This document shows, piece after piece, positions 42,774 through 51,767 of a stretch of 64,000 nucleotides of DNA. The DNA lies in assembly GCF_003347605.1 (NCBI RefSeq), contig NZ_QDFZ01000014.1:87357-151356 (forward strand), read 5' to 3'. How positions within the stretch are numbered: the stretch's first letter is position 1; every line of letters begins with the position of its first letter. The notes under the pieces are model-generated. The model was given only the letters and a program-made list of their open reading frames with translations, ran no database searches and had not been told where the DNA came from. The translations under genes were made by a program, and so were the position numbers. This stretch comes from Chryseobacterium sp. KLBC 52. Lineage in GTDB: Bacteria > Bacteroidota > Bacteroidia > Flavobacteriales > Weeksellaceae.

Positions 42774-43790
42774 AACGCGAAACCTCTAAGAATACTAAAA
42801 AACACACTGTTTTAGGGACAAGGAGTTTATCTCCGATAAAATTTATAACTGCACATTTTAAGTCTCACGCTGATTTTGCAGATAAAGCAGATCAATTATT
42901 ATGAAATAAATCTGCGCAATCTGCATGATCCTCGAGAACATTGTAACCTAAGCCATATTTGCTGAGAATCTTCTGAACATTGTATAATATTAACCATTAA
43001 GATGAATTAAATAATTAAGAATATTTAAGATGAAGCGCAACACTTTCTAAAACATCTTGGATGTTTTCTTAACTTTCCTTCACAGCTTCAAGTTCCTTAA
43101 TCGTTTAAAATAATTTCAAAAACTCTATTCCTTCAACAAATATTTAAAAGCTTGGGATAAATTATTGTTGGGAAACGCAAGGACGCTAAGAATATAAAAA
43201 CATACTGCTTTAAGGCGCAAAGATTTTATCTCCGATAAAATTGGTAACTGCACATTTTTAACTCTCACGCTGATTTTGCAGATAAAGCATATCAATTATT
43301 ATGAAAAAAATCTGCGTAATCTGCATGATCTGCGAGAGTTTTAATAATCTTTCGAAAAATATTTGATGTCTCGTTAACTTTCCTTCACAACTGCAAGTTC
43401 CTTAATGGTTTAAAATAAGTTCAAAAACTCTATTCCTTGAGCTGATATTTAAAAGTTTAGGATAAATTATTGTTGGGAAACGCAAGGACGCTAAGAATAT
43501 AAAAACACACTGCTTTAGGGCGCAAAGATTTTATCTCTGATAAAATTGATAAATGCAAATTTTTAAGTCTCACGCTGATTTTGCAGATAAAGCAGATCAA
43601 TTATTATGAAATAAATCTGCGCAATCTGCATGATCTGCGAGAACATTGTATACATATTAAACCATTAAGATGAATTAAATAATTAAGAATATTAAGTTGA
43701 AGCGCAACACTTTCTAAAACATCTTGGATGTTTCCTTAACTTTCCTTCAAAGCTTCAAGTTCCTTAATGGTTTAGAATAATTTGACGATA
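42774..43790. repeat. Array of three imperfect tandem repeats with internal hairpins
   Basis: Three copies begin near 42773, 43173 and 43478 (spacing 400 and 305 bases). Each has an AAACGC start, a GGCGCAAAG-like segment, ATCTCCGATAAAAT, and a long hairpin made from CACGCTGATTTTGCAGATAA and AATCTGCGCAATCTGCATGA. Copies 1 and 3 also have a block with CCATTAAG and CTTGGATGTT that copy 2 lacks, which explains the shorter spacing. In copy 3, TTAAACCATTAAG (43657) pairs with CTTAATGGTTTA (43763). No coding frame runs through it. It fills the 1.2 kb gap before trxB. Confidence 0.8.
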
Positions 43791-43817
43791 TCTTCTCCTT
43801 TGTGTTTTCCAATAAAA

Positions 43818-43842
43818 AAAGCGCACCTACCGGGCACGCTTT
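43818..43842 (-). terminator. Terminator of trxB
   Basis: On the minus strand AAAGCGTGCC pairs with GGTGCGCTTT using two wobble pairs that only work on that strand, followed by a T run. Confidence 0.8.
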
Positions 43843-43861
43843 GTATTGTATATACTGAAAA

Positions 43862-44806
43862 CTATCCGTGTAATTCAGCTAAATATTTTTCTGCATCCAT
43901 TGCAGCCATACATCCGCTTCCTGCAGCTGTAATAGCCTGTCTGTAGATATGATCCTGAACATCTCCGGCAGCAAATACCCCTGGAAGATTCGTTCTTGAA
44001 GAACCTTTTTCAGTCAAAATATATCCGTTCTCATCAAGATCTACCTGACCTACGAAGATATCTGTATTCGGTTTGTGACCGATGGCAATAAAGATTCCTT
44101 CAACATCTACTGTAGATTTCTCCTGAGTCTGGTTATTGATGATTACAGCTCTTTCTACAAGGCTGTTTTCTCCTTCAATCCCGATTAATTCATGATGGAA
44201 TTTCACTTCGATATTCGGAGTACTTTCTACTCTGTGAACCATTGCTTTCGATGCTCTGAATACATCTTTTCTTACCAACAGCGTTACTTTTTTACAAAGC
44301 TTTGCTAGGTAAGTAGCTTCTTCAGCTGCTGTATCTCCCGCTCCTACTACTACAACATCTTTTCCTCTGTAGAAGAATCCGTCACATGTAGCACAAGCAG
44401 AAACTCCACCTCCGGCATATTTTTTCTCATCATCAAGACCTAAATATTTTGCTGTAGCTCCTGTAGAGATGATTACTGTTTTGGCAAGGATCTCTTTGTT
44501 TCCTGCATATAATTTATGAACACCGCCTGCTTCCTTAGAGAATTCAGCTTTAGTGATCATTTCGTAATGAACTTTGGTATCAAATCTTTCTGCCTGTTTT
44601 TGCAGATCCATCATCATTTCAGGACCTGTAATCCCGGCTGGATACCCTGGGAAGTTGTCAACTTCTGTAGTGGTTGTTAATTGTCCGCCCGGCTCCAAAC
44701 CTGTATACAATTCAGGTTTTAAGTCTGCTCTTGCTGCGTAGATAGCAGCTGTGAAACCAGAAGGCCCAGATCCAACGATCACACAATCTAAAATGTTTTG
44801 CTCCAT
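43862..44806 (-). CDS. trxB: Thioredoxin-disulfide reductase
   Basis: The 314-residue flavoprotein has an FAD-binding GSGPSGFTAAIYAAR, the redox-active pair Cys138-Ala-Thr-Cys141 in SACATCDGF, an NADPH-binding GAGDTAAEEA and the C-terminal FAAGDVQD. It passes electrons from NADPH to thioredoxin in the cytoplasm. Length and motifs are those of the bacterial low-molecular-weight type. It is a single gene with its own terminator. Confidence 0.97.
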   Translation of the reverse strand: MEQNILDCVIVGSGPSGFTAAIYAARADLKPELYTGLEPGGQLTTTTEVDNFPGYPAGITGPEMMMDLQKQAERFDTKVHYEMITKAEFSKEAGGVHKLYAGNKEILAKTVIISTGATAKYLGLDDEKKYAGGGVSACATCDGFFYRGKDVVVVGAGDTAAEEATYLAKLCKKVTLLVRKDVFRASKAMVHRVESTPNIEVKFHHELIGIEGENSLVERAVIINNQTQEKSTVDVEGIFIAIGHKPNTDIFVGQVDLDENGYILTEKGSSRTNLPGVFAAGDVQDHIYRQAITAAGSGCMAAMDAEKYLAELHG

Positions 44807-45124
44807 AATTTGCTTTGTTCGAAAAGATTTAATTTGAATTAAGACTGCTAATTTCGGAAATTTTAATTTCTCTTTAAAGTTATTTTAATGATACTTGTCA
44901 ATATCTGATATGTTGAATTTCGATGGTAGCTGTTGTGGGTGACTTCCGGGGTTCGGGATCCGAGATTCGGGGTGCGGGTTATTGTGTTACGGAATTTAGA
45001 TTGGCAGGAAATTTAAAACTTTTTTAATGTCCTTTATCCATCATATCCCGAATCTCACTATCTCGCGACACGCATCACGCAACACGTATCCCGCAACTCG
45101 TTACCTCGCATCTCGCAACTCGCC
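44807..45124. other. Intergenic region with GC-rich degenerate repeats
   Basis: About 320 bases between trxB and holA. The part 44930-45122 is GC-rich and repetitive, in contrast to its surroundings: a left block near 44949-44980 (TTCGGGATCCGAGATTCGGG) and a right block near 45046-45122 with many CTCGC, CGCAAC and CGCATC units that partly pair with it (TCCCGAATCTC with GAGATTCGGG). No gene is seen. Confidence 0.55.
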
Positions 45125-46162
45125 TCACACCTTCATCTTAATCTTATCTACATTAATGATCTTATACACCAGTTCTCTGATCAGCTCCGCTTCCCCCATA
45201 TTTACTGCTCCGAGCCCTTTACCTTTCATATCGAATTCACGGAGAATGGAAATCACTCTTGTGGCATGTTTCAAAGGATAAAGTCTTGCACTTTCTGCAT
45301 AGTCTTTGATAAAATAAGGATTTACTCCCATTTGTGAAGCAATGGTCTGTGGAGACTGTCCTGCCATGGTTTGGTAAATAATAACGTTTGAAAAATAATT
45401 GTAAAGGCTTGCCAGCATCATGACAAAAGGATTATTCTTCGGGTTTTTACCCATAAAATGAGCAATCTTAAAAGCTGCATTGGCATTTTTAGTTCCCAAA
45501 GCCTTCTGAAGCTCAAAAATATTATATTCTTTACTGATTCCGATGTGGTTTTCAACGATGGTTCCGTCAAGGATTTCTCCTTCTTTAAGGATCATCTTCA
45601 GTTTGTTCAGCTCGTTGGAAATTCTTGAAAGGTCATTTCCAAGATATTCTGCCAGAAGATGAGAAATATTAGGAGCTGTATTGATTTTCAGCTTTGCACA
45701 TTCATCCGAAATCCATTTCGGTAAGTTGCTTTCCTTTACAGATTCACTCAGGAAAAGGGCTTTGGCTTTATCTAAGGCTTTGGCGGCTTTTTTTCTGCTA
45801 TCCAGCTTTTTGTGCTTGTGAGCAAAAACCAAAACTGTAGAAGGAACAGGATTATCTACGTAAGATTCCAGAATTCTGTTTTCCTCTTCATTGAATCGTA
45901 AATCCTGAGCTTCTTTCACAATAATTACCTGCTTATCTCCCATCATCGGAAACTGTCTTGCCAGAGAAAGAACTTCCTGATAAGAAGTATCTTTTCCGTA
46001 GGTAACCGTTTGGTTAAAAGCTTTTTCATCTTCTTCCAAAAAGTTATGTTCAAGGGCTTTTACAGCAACATCAATGAAGTAAGCTTCTTCTCCGTGGAAA
46101 AAATAAATAGGTAAAACTTCTTTATTTTTAATATTTTTGAGGATTAAATCTAATTCTTTCAT
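45125..46162 (-). CDS. holA: DNA polymerase III delta subunit
   Basis: The 345-residue protein matches HolA: an N-terminal AAA-like region (LPIYFFHGEEAYFID, QFPMMGDKQVIIVKEAQ), a central ISNELNKLKMILKEG helix pair and a C-terminal collar region (ALGTKNANAAFKIAHFMGKN). It opens the sliding clamp within the clamp loader. Its start is only seven bases from the divergent start of the HsdR_N gene. The C-terminal end abuts a GC-rich repeat. Confidence 0.9.
   Translation of the reverse strand: MKELDLILKNIKNKEVLPIYFFHGEEAYFIDVAVKALEHNFLEEDEKAFNQTVTYGKDTSYQEVLSLARQFPMMGDKQVIIVKEAQDLRFNEEENRILESYVDNPVPSTVLVFAHKHKKLDSRKKAAKALDKAKALFLSESVKESNLPKWISDECAKLKINTAPNISHLLAEYLGNDLSRISNELNKLKMILKEGEILDGTIVENHIGISKEYNIFELQKALGTKNANAAFKIAHFMGKNPKNNPFVMMLASLYNYFSNVIIYQTMAGQSPQTIASQMGVNPYFIKDYAESARLYPLKHATRVISILREFDMKGKGLGAVNMGEAELIRELVYKIINVDKIKMKV
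46132..46139 (+). promoter_or_regulatory. -7 element for HsdR_N gene, inside holA
   Basis: TATTTTTG, an exact TAnnTTTG match, lies 30 bases before the ATG at 46170 and within the first codons of holA on the other strand. Confidence 0.45.
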
Positions 46163-46169
46163 CTTATTA

Positions 46170-46601
46170 ATGGAACTTCCAAAACTGAATTTTCAGGAAA
46201 CTTTTGATTTTAAATTCAAGAAAGACAAAGATAAGTTTTTTATTTATGATTTGGTTCGCAAAACTTATCTTCTGCTCACTCCTGAGGAATGGGTCAGACA
46301 ACACTGGGTACATTATTATCTTACTGTAAAATCCTACTCCACATCGGCTCTCATTACCGAAAAAAAGATTATTCTGAATGGCCTTACCAAAAGAATTGAC
46401 CTTCTGGTTACTGAAAAAACCGAACCCGTAATTCTGATTGAATGTAAAGCTCCGCAGATCAAATTAACGGAAAAAACATTTGAGCAGACTGCCCGATACA
46501 ATTCCATTATCGGAGCCAGGGAAATTATTCTGACGAATGGGCTTCAGCATATCAATGCTTATTATGAAGACGGACAGTATCAGTTTTACAGACCTGAGTA
46601 A
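46170..46601 (+). CDS. HsdR N-terminal-domain-like nuclease-fold protein
   Basis: This 143-residue protein resembles the N-terminal domain of type I restriction enzyme R subunits (HSDR_N_2). It has TPEEWVRQHWVHYYL, KRIDLLV with Asp and ILIECKAP giving a PD-(D/E)xK-like core of Asp, Glu and Lys. No helicase domain or methylase gene is attached, so it is not a restriction system by itself. Stand-alone copies next to holA occur in Flavobacteriales, and their role is not known. The ATG at 46170 is seven bases from the holA start. Confidence 0.8.
   Translation: MELPKLNFQETFDFKFKKDKDKFFIYDLVRKTYLLLTPEEWVRQHWVHYYLTVKSYSTSALITEKKIILNGLTKRIDLLVTEKTEPVILIECKAPQIKLTEKTFEQTARYNSIIGAREIILTNGLQHINAYYEDGQYQFYRPE
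46226..46233 (-). promoter_or_regulatory. -7 element for holA, inside HsdR_N gene
   Basis: The minus strand reads TATCTTTG, an exact match, 63 bases before the holA ATG and within the divergent coding region. The two promoters face each other through both genes. Confidence 0.4.
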
Positions 46602-46797
46602 GGCTTACAATACCAAATGATTTCTGAAAAAGATTAAATAATATTCTATTAATATTCTTTCTGACTTATTTTTATTAATTTAGATAAGATTTCTTCTCAA
46701 CACTAATATCACAAATTTTTACATGAATTACACAATTGTTATTTGTTGTATTTGTGAAAAGGATTAGTGTAGTTTATATTAAAATAAATTACAAAAT

Positions 46798-47541
46798 ATG
46801 ATACGTTCCATCTTATTAACTGCAATGATTATGGCTTCAGGAACCCTTTTCAGTCAGAAACTTAAACCTGTTTCCTACCAGGACGGTTCACAGAAACTTA
46901 ATGGTCTCATCACTTCCAATGCAGGGAAAAAACTTCCCGGAGTATTGATTCTTCCAGCCTGGAAAGGGATTGACGAAGAGGCAAAAACAGCGGCTGTTGA
47001 GCTTGAAAAGCAAGGCTATATCGCTTTTATTGCTGACATTTATGGTGAAGGAAAAATTCCGACCGATAATGAATCTGCAGCAAAGACCTCAGGATATTAT
47101 AAACAGAATTATCAGGAATACCAGAAAAGAATCTCACTGGCTTTGGAACAACTGAAGAAAAACGGAGCGATTTCTGATAAAGTAGCAGTGATCGGGTACT
47201 GTTTCGGAGGTACAGGAGCATTGGAATCTGCAAGAGGACATCTTCCTGTAGCAGGTGTGGTTTCCATCCATGGAAGTCTGGGCAGAGATCAGAGCAGAAA
47301 AAATGAAACTTTGACGGCTAAAATTCTTGTTGAAAATCCGGCAGATGATAAAAGTGTAACTCCTGAGGATTACAATAACCTCATCAAAGAAATGAATGAA
47401 GGAAATGCCGACTGGCAGATCATCACCTATGCTCATTCTAAACATACATTCACAGATCCGAAATCTCCGGATTACAATCCGACAATGGCTAAAAGAGCAT
47501 GGAATCATACGCTGCTGTTCCTGAAAGAAATTTTGAAATAA
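46798..47541 (+). CDS. Exported dienelactone hydrolase-family protein
   Basis: The 247-residue protein has a signal peptide (cut near LFSQK, about residue 19) and a dienelactone hydrolase fold with nucleophile Cys in GYCFGG, an acid region NPADDKSVTP and C-terminal His in HSKHTFTDP. Dienelactone hydrolase opens lactones in aromatic breakdown, but exported homologues have unknown substrates. A strong terminator follows. Confidence 0.88.
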   Translation: MIRSILLTAMIMASGTLFSQKLKPVSYQDGSQKLNGLITSNAGKKLPGVLILPAWKGIDEEAKTAAVELEKQGYIAFIADIYGEGKIPTDNESAAKTSGYYKQNYQEYQKRISLALEQLKKNGAISDKVAVIGYCFGGTGALESARGHLPVAGVVSIHGSLGRDQSRKNETLTAKILVENPADDKSVTPEDYNNLIKEMNEGNADWQIITYAHSKHTFTDPKSPDYNPTMAKRAWNHTLLFLKEILK

Positions 47542-47546
47542 ACAAT

Positions 47547-47585
47547 AAAAAAGGCAAATTCGTGAACCATTGAATTTGCCTTTTT
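47547..47585. terminator. Bidirectional terminator
   Basis: AAAAAAGGCAAATTC (47547-47561) pairs with GAATTTGCCTTTTT (47572-47585) between convergent genes. Confidence 0.85.
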
Positions 47586-47605
47586 ACTTTTATAGTGTTG
47601 CTTAA

Positions 47606-47986
47606 TTATGGTTTAGCCTGAAGCTCAACATCATATTTCTTTGGAGAATATTTGGTAAGAGAACCTGTTGCTGCATCAATTCCTACTCCTATTGCTCCTC
47701 CCAGAATAATATTCAGTAGAGTAACGGCATTAAAAGTTTTTGTCAGCTTTATTTCCTGCTTCTCAAATCCTTCTTTTTCAAATGTAACCATCTGCTTCCC
47801 TAGAGCTCTTGGGATTTTAGGGGTACAAGGGGTTGTACACTTTTCTATTCCTTTGTGAAACACTTTTGCTCCTTCAGGGCTTGAAGAAAAAGCAATTGAA
47901 TCCTGAGTTCCTGTAAAAATGGTTGCGCATGAAGTGGTAGAAAGCGCGATTGTCAGCATGAATACAATCGATAATTTGTTTTTCAT
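47606..47986 (-). CDS. PEGA-domain lipoprotein
   Basis: The 126-residue protein has a lipoprotein signal (lipobox STTSC, Cys20) and a PEGA-like domain with SSSPEGAKVFHKG, TTPCTPKIPRALGKQMVTFE and GFEKQEIKL. A C-terminal hydrophobic Gly-rich segment (LLNIILGGAIGVGIDAATG) may insert in a membrane. PEGA proteins of the envelope are usually structural or ligand-binding; function unknown. Confidence 0.82.
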   Translation of the reverse strand: MKNKLSIVFMLTIALSTTSCATIFTGTQDSIAFSSSPEGAKVFHKGIEKCTTPCTPKIPRALGKQMVTFEKEGFEKQEIKLTKTFNAVTLLNIILGGAIGVGIDAATGSLTKYSPKKYDVELQAKP

Positions 47987-48172
47987 AGATTTTAATTAGT
48001 TCATTTTTTTAAGTCCGCGAACTTACAAAATAAATTAAAACTATCAATCATGAAAAAGAAAAAACTATGGCAAAACCTAGTATTGACGGGCATTATCAAT
48101 AAAAACACATTGAAAATCAATTTCAAAGAATGCAGCAATCTATGTTTATTTTTTCATGATGAAGTAATTATA

Positions 48173-48210
48173 TAAAAAAAGCAAATCCACTATTTTCAGA
48201 TTTGCTTTTT
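48173..48210 (-). terminator. Terminator after cupin gene
   Basis: GCAAATC (48181-48187) pairs with GATTTGC (48199-48205); on the minus strand a T run follows the hairpin. Confidence 0.75.
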
Positions 48211-48231
48211 CATCTATTTTTTAATTACTTC

Positions 48232-48603
48232 TTAGTCTACTCCTTCCTCTTCTCTGTGCACCAGTTCCATAGAAAATGCAGGAAGACAGATGGCAAGATA
48301 TTCACAAGGTTCAGAAAACGGATTGCTGTAACGGATTCTCGCTCCTTTTTCAATAAGGATACTTTGTCCTTTTTCCAATGTAACAATTTCGCCATCTATT
48401 TCAAATTGCTTTTTCCCTGAAATGATATAAGTAAATTCATCAAATTCAGGAGTCTGGTGGGGCTCACTCCAATCCGGAGGGGCTACCATGTGAGCAATGG
48501 AAACATTAGAATTCCCTGTAGAATTTCCCCAGTGTTCTTCGATCAGTTTTCCGTCTGTAGTAGGAACGATAAATGGTGACTGCTGGATTTTGTATTTTTT
48601 CAT
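48232..48603 (-). CDS. Cupin-domain protein
   Basis: The 123-residue protein has a single cupin barrel with APPDWSEPHQTPEFDEFTYI (motif 1 with His and Glu) and GQSILIEKGARIRYSNP (motif 2). Small cupins are metal-dependent enzymes or ligand binders; function unknown. The ATG at 48603 overlaps the GNAT stop as ATGA; an upstream TTG frame is less likely. It is the last gene of a run with the GNAT and DUF2911 genes. Confidence 0.85.
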   Translation of the reverse strand: MKKYKIQQSPFIVPTTDGKLIEEHWGNSTGNSNVSIAHMVAPPDWSEPHQTPEFDEFTYIISGKKQFEIDGEIVTLEKGQSILIEKGARIRYSNPFSEPCEYLAICLPAFSMELVHREEEGVD

Positions 48604-49127
48604 ACCCAATCTTCTTTTTTAATTTCATACACGAAATTGGTTCTTGTAGGTTCTGCAAAATAAGCCACTTCTTCTTCAGCAATCTTTTGTCCTCCCAATC
48701 TTTCCAAAGCTGTCTGCGAACGGAAATTCTCTTTTCCAATGTGGAAATGAACTTTGTCTACAAACTGGAAGATATAATCCAGCATCAGCTTTTTCACCTT
48801 AGGATTAATGCCTTTTCCCCATGATTTTGTTCCATAGAAAGTATACCCGATGAAAATATGATTATCCTCTTCATCAAAATCATAATAACGGCTGCTTCCC
48901 AATACATCTCCGGTTGCTTTCTCCATAATTTTGAAAGCACCTTTACTCTCCATAGCTCCTGTGAAAAAGTTTTCAAAAACTTCTCTCTTGTAACGATCTT
49001 TGTTGGGGTGTTGTTCCCACACTTTAGGATCGGAAGCTACTTCATATAAAGATTCAAAATCCCCTTGCTCTAAGTGGATCAATTGAAATTCTTCATTCTC
49101 TAAAATAGGCTGAACAGAAAAATTCAT
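48600..49127 (-). CDS. GNAT-family N-acetyltransferase
   Basis: The 175-residue protein has the GNAT core: FIGYTFYGTKSWGKGINPKV for acetyl-CoA binding and the C-terminal VHFHIGKENFRSQTALERLG typical of RimJ/RimL-type enzymes. It acetylates an amino group of a protein or small molecule. It overlaps the cupin start by four bases (ATGA) and follows the DUF2911 stop by three bases, so these three genes form an operon. Confidence 0.9.
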   Translation of the reverse strand: MNFSVQPILENEEFQLIHLEQGDFESLYEVASDPKVWEQHPNKDRYKREVFENFFTGAMESKGAFKIMEKATGDVLGSSRYYDFDEEDNHIFIGYTFYGTKSWGKGINPKVKKLMLDYIFQFVDKVHFHIGKENFRSQTALERLGGQKIAEEEVAYFAEPTRTNFVYEIKKEDWV

Positions 49128-49130
49128 TAA

Positions 49131-49733
49131 TTAGCTCTTTTTAGTAGAATCTGATTCTATTTTTTTGATTTCTTTCAGCTTATCAGAAATCTTGATGACA
49201 GTGTCTAGTTTTGATGGCTTCAACGGAACTTCTGCCTGAGCCATATCCCATTTGATCACCAGGTTCCCTGTATTTTCATCAGTAGGATTTAAAGTGATTT
49301 CAAACCATTCCTGTTTGTCTGTCAGTTTATTAACCGGTACCGTAACATCTACTACATCCTGTTTTGGATCGTAAGTATAAGCTCCCCACTGTTGGAAATC
49401 TTTATTCAGGATTACTTTCCATTCTTTTTCTGTAGGAATGATGAATAATCCGTATGTTCCTGCAGGTACTGTTTTCCCGCCGAAGTTAACGGCCTGTCCG
49501 AAAGTAATTTTCGTAGAAGAGTTCGCTCCCGCTCTCCAAACCTGGCCATAAGGAACCAATTCTCCAAAAATCTTGCGTCCTTTTACTCCCGGTCTTCCAT
49601 AGTCGATAGAGATTTTGGACATAGAAAACTGCTGCTCAACCTTCTGACGCGGACTTGCTGCCGGTACAGAATAATCCTGTGCAAAACTGAATGCTGAAAC
49701 TGAAATGCAAACTGCTATTATTAACTTTTTCAC
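49131..49733 (-). CDS. DUF2911 secreted protein
   Basis: The 200-residue protein has a signal peptide (cut near SFAQD) and DUF2911 motifs: SPRQKVEQQFSMSKISIDYG, VPYGQVWRAGANSSTKI and TVPAGTYGLFIIP, all characteristic of this Bacteroidota family of unknown function. A GTG start at 49733 is chosen: it begins the signal peptide directly and lies 16 bases after TAATTTTA (49749-49756, minus strand), one base from the -7 consensus; the upstream ATG at 49766 would place the promoter inside the gene. Confidence 0.82.
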   Translation of the reverse strand: MKKLIIAVCISVSAFSFAQDYSVPAASPRQKVEQQFSMSKISIDYGRPGVKGRKIFGELVPYGQVWRAGANSSTKITFGQAVNFGGKTVPAGTYGLFIIPTEKEWKVILNKDFQQWGAYTYDPKQDVVDVTVPVNKLTDKQEWFEITLNPTDENTGNLVIKWDMAQAEVPLKPSKLDTVIKISDKLKEIKKIESDSTKKS

Positions 49734-49944
49734 GTGTAAATTTTTGCTTAAAATTACAAAAATCAAAACGAAATAGCTTTCCCAAACTTCGTTAAATTTT
49801 GTTTTACCGATATTTTTCTATGAAGGTATTTTTTTACCAAATCCCTTTTAAAAGTAAATGATTAACTATTAAAAATTTTATTTTTCTTAATCGTTTTCCC
49901 TTTTCTAAGCTGTATTGAAAAACAGGATAAGTATAAATTATTTT

Positions 49945-50991
49945 CTAAAATAATATAGCCTTTTCCAATTCCAGCAATTTTTGCTTTCTCCAGACTCCTC
50001 CTCCATAGCCTGTTAATTGTCCGTTGCTGCCAATTACGCGATGACAAGGGATTATAATGGATATCTTATTCAGACCATTGGCATTGGCTACTGCTCTTAC
50101 AGATTTAGGATTTCCCAGAATATCAGCCTGCTCCTGATAGCTTCTTGTTGCACCATAAGGAATTTCCTGAAGAATAGTCCATACTTCTTTTTGGAAAACT
50201 GTTCCTACAGGGGAAAGAGGAACTGTAAATACGGTTCTTTTTCCTTCAAAATACTCTTTCAATTCTTTTTCCAGCGTAACAAAATGAGGATTTTCTCCTT
50301 GTATAATATTGGCTTTAAAATATTCCGCAACACTTTTTAATTCTGTCGGAAGCGCTTTCCTGTCGGAAAATTCAAGAAGGCAGATTCCATGTTCATCAGC
50401 ACAGGCTATCATCGTTCCCAGCATGGTTTCTATTCTCTTCAGATCAATGATCTTTTCCATGGAATTATTCTTAGGTGATACACCAAAAATATTTTTAAAA
50501 CTCTCATTAAAACCGCTCAGACTTTCATATCCTGTATCAAATGCTACCTCTGTAACGGATTCTCCCTGTTGAAGTTTTTTAAATGCTGTATTGAGCTTTG
50601 ACATTCTCTGGAAAGCATGAAACGTAATCCCATGATGTTTCAGAAACCATCTGCGTACGGTAGCGGGTTCCAGACCTCTTTTTACAAGATCATAATCTTT
50701 TAGCTTTAATGTGGGATCGTCGGCAATTTCTTTCAATAAATCTTGGATATACGGAGGTGTAGCATTGAGATTTTCCAAAGGTCTACAGACTTTACAAGGA
50801 CGATACCCTTTGAGCATCGCATCTTTGGTAGTAGAAAAAAATTCTACATTTTCAAATTTCGGTTTCCTGGCCGTACAGGTCGGTCTGCAGAATATTCCTG
50901 TGGTTTTTACGCCCATCCAGAATATCCCTTCAAATGAAACATCTTTGATATAAGATGCCTCGTACATGATTTTTTCAGTAAGTTCCATCAT
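49945..50991 (-). CDS. ada: Bifunctional Ada: methyl-DNA repair and transcription activator
   Basis: The 348-residue protein combines an N-terminal zinc/methyl-acceptor domain (Cys35, Cys39, Cys66 and Cys69 in FCRPTCTAR and RPCKVC), a central AraC-type helix-turn-helix (SVTEVAFDTGYESLSGFNES) and a C-terminal O6-methylguanine-DNA methyltransferase with active Cys316 in IPCHRVIG. It repairs methylphosphotriesters and O6-alkylguanine; methylated Ada activates the adaptive response. It overlaps the stop of the upstream PEP mutase-family gene (ATGA) and lies in a repair gene cluster. Confidence 0.95.
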   Translation of the reverse strand: MMELTEKIMYEASYIKDVSFEGIFWMGVKTTGIFCRPTCTARKPKFENVEFFSTTKDAMLKGYRPCKVCRPLENLNATPPYIQDLLKEIADDPTLKLKDYDLVKRGLEPATVRRWFLKHHGITFHAFQRMSKLNTAFKKLQQGESVTEVAFDTGYESLSGFNESFKNIFGVSPKNNSMEKIIDLKRIETMLGTMIACADEHGICLLEFSDRKALPTELKSVAEYFKANIIQGENPHFVTLEKELKEYFEGKRTVFTVPLSPVGTVFQKEVWTILQEIPYGATRSYQEQADILGNPKSVRAVANANGLNKISIIIPCHRVIGSNGQLTGYGGGVWRKQKLLELEKAILF

Positions 50992-51755
50992 GAGATAAAA
51001 AGAGGTGAAAAACTTCTTACGTTTGTAATTTTCTGACTTGCTTTCTCAAGCTCTCTATAAATATGTCTGTACATAAAAGCACCTGAAGTAACTCTTTTTA
51101 CACCTAATGCTTTAAGCGTATCAAAATCGGGTAAATCAGGAAGAGCCATAACATTCACGGGAAGAAAAGTAGCTTCTGTGATCGTTCTGATGTCGTTTTC
51201 AGAAGTCATGCCCGGAATGAAAACGCCATCGGCTTTAAGTTTTTCAAACAGTTTAATTCTTTCTAAAGTTTCTTCCAGCGCATTTTCAATATTCAATAAA
51301 AAAGGATCTGTGCGTACATTGATAAATACCTTATCTCTGTTTTCTCCTAATTTGATGAAAATATCTTTTAATTTTTCATAGAAAACATCTCTGTTTACCA
51401 GTTTTCGTGTCCCGTCAATAACGTTGGTATCTTCAATATTAATTCCTGATACTCCAATTTCTATAAGTTTCATAATATTGGAAACAACCGTATCATTTTC
51501 AAGACCATATCCGGATTCCAGATCGACCGACAGAGGAATTGAAACGGAAGCTCTGATCCTCTTGATGATATAAAAATATTCTTCAAAGGTCATCTGTTCT
51601 CCATCTTCATATCCCAAACTCAGTGCGACTGCCGAACTTGAGGTCGCTAATGCTTTATAGCCCAGCTTTTCGTATGCCTTTGCGCTTTCTACATTCCATA
51701 CATTACCTAAAAGTAAAGGTTCTTCACCATGATGTAATTGTTTAAAACTAATCAT
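50988..51755 (-). CDS. Isocitrate lyase/PEP mutase-family protein
   Basis: The 255-residue TIM-barrel protein matches the isocitrate lyase/phosphoenolpyruvate mutase superfamily: ATSSSAVALSLGYEDGE, VDLESGYG with Mg-binding acids, GINIEDTN and NVRTDPFLL. The classical lyase Cys loop KKCGH is absent, so the reaction is probably different, for example oxaloacetate or methylisocitrate-like cleavage. It is overlapped by ada by four bases. A promoter TTG-N21-TACTTTTG supports the 51755 start. Confidence 0.85.
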   Translation of the reverse strand: MISFKQLHHGEEPLLLGNVWNVESAKAYEKLGYKALATSSSAVALSLGYEDGEQMTFEEYFYIIKRIRASVSIPLSVDLESGYGLENDTVVSNIMKLIEIGVSGINIEDTNVIDGTRKLVNRDVFYEKLKDIFIKLGENRDKVFINVRTDPFLLNIENALEETLERIKLFEKLKADGVFIPGMTSENDIRTITEATFLPVNVMALPDLPDFDTLKALGVKRVTSGAFMYRHIYRELEKASQKITNVRSFSPLFIS

Positions 51756-51767
51756 AATTTTTTTATT

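Noticed and set aside
42774..43790. CRISPR-like array
   Set aside because: The repeats are 300-400 bases long, imperfect and have no short unique spacers; no cas genes are present.
46170..46601. Type I restriction system suggested by the HsdR-like domain
   Set aside because: There is no helicase part and no hsdM or hsdS gene nearby.
48050..48175. A 41-codon plus-strand frame starting MKKKKLWQNL
   Set aside because: No promoter element, no family match and it ends inside the A run of a terminator hairpin; chance is more likely.
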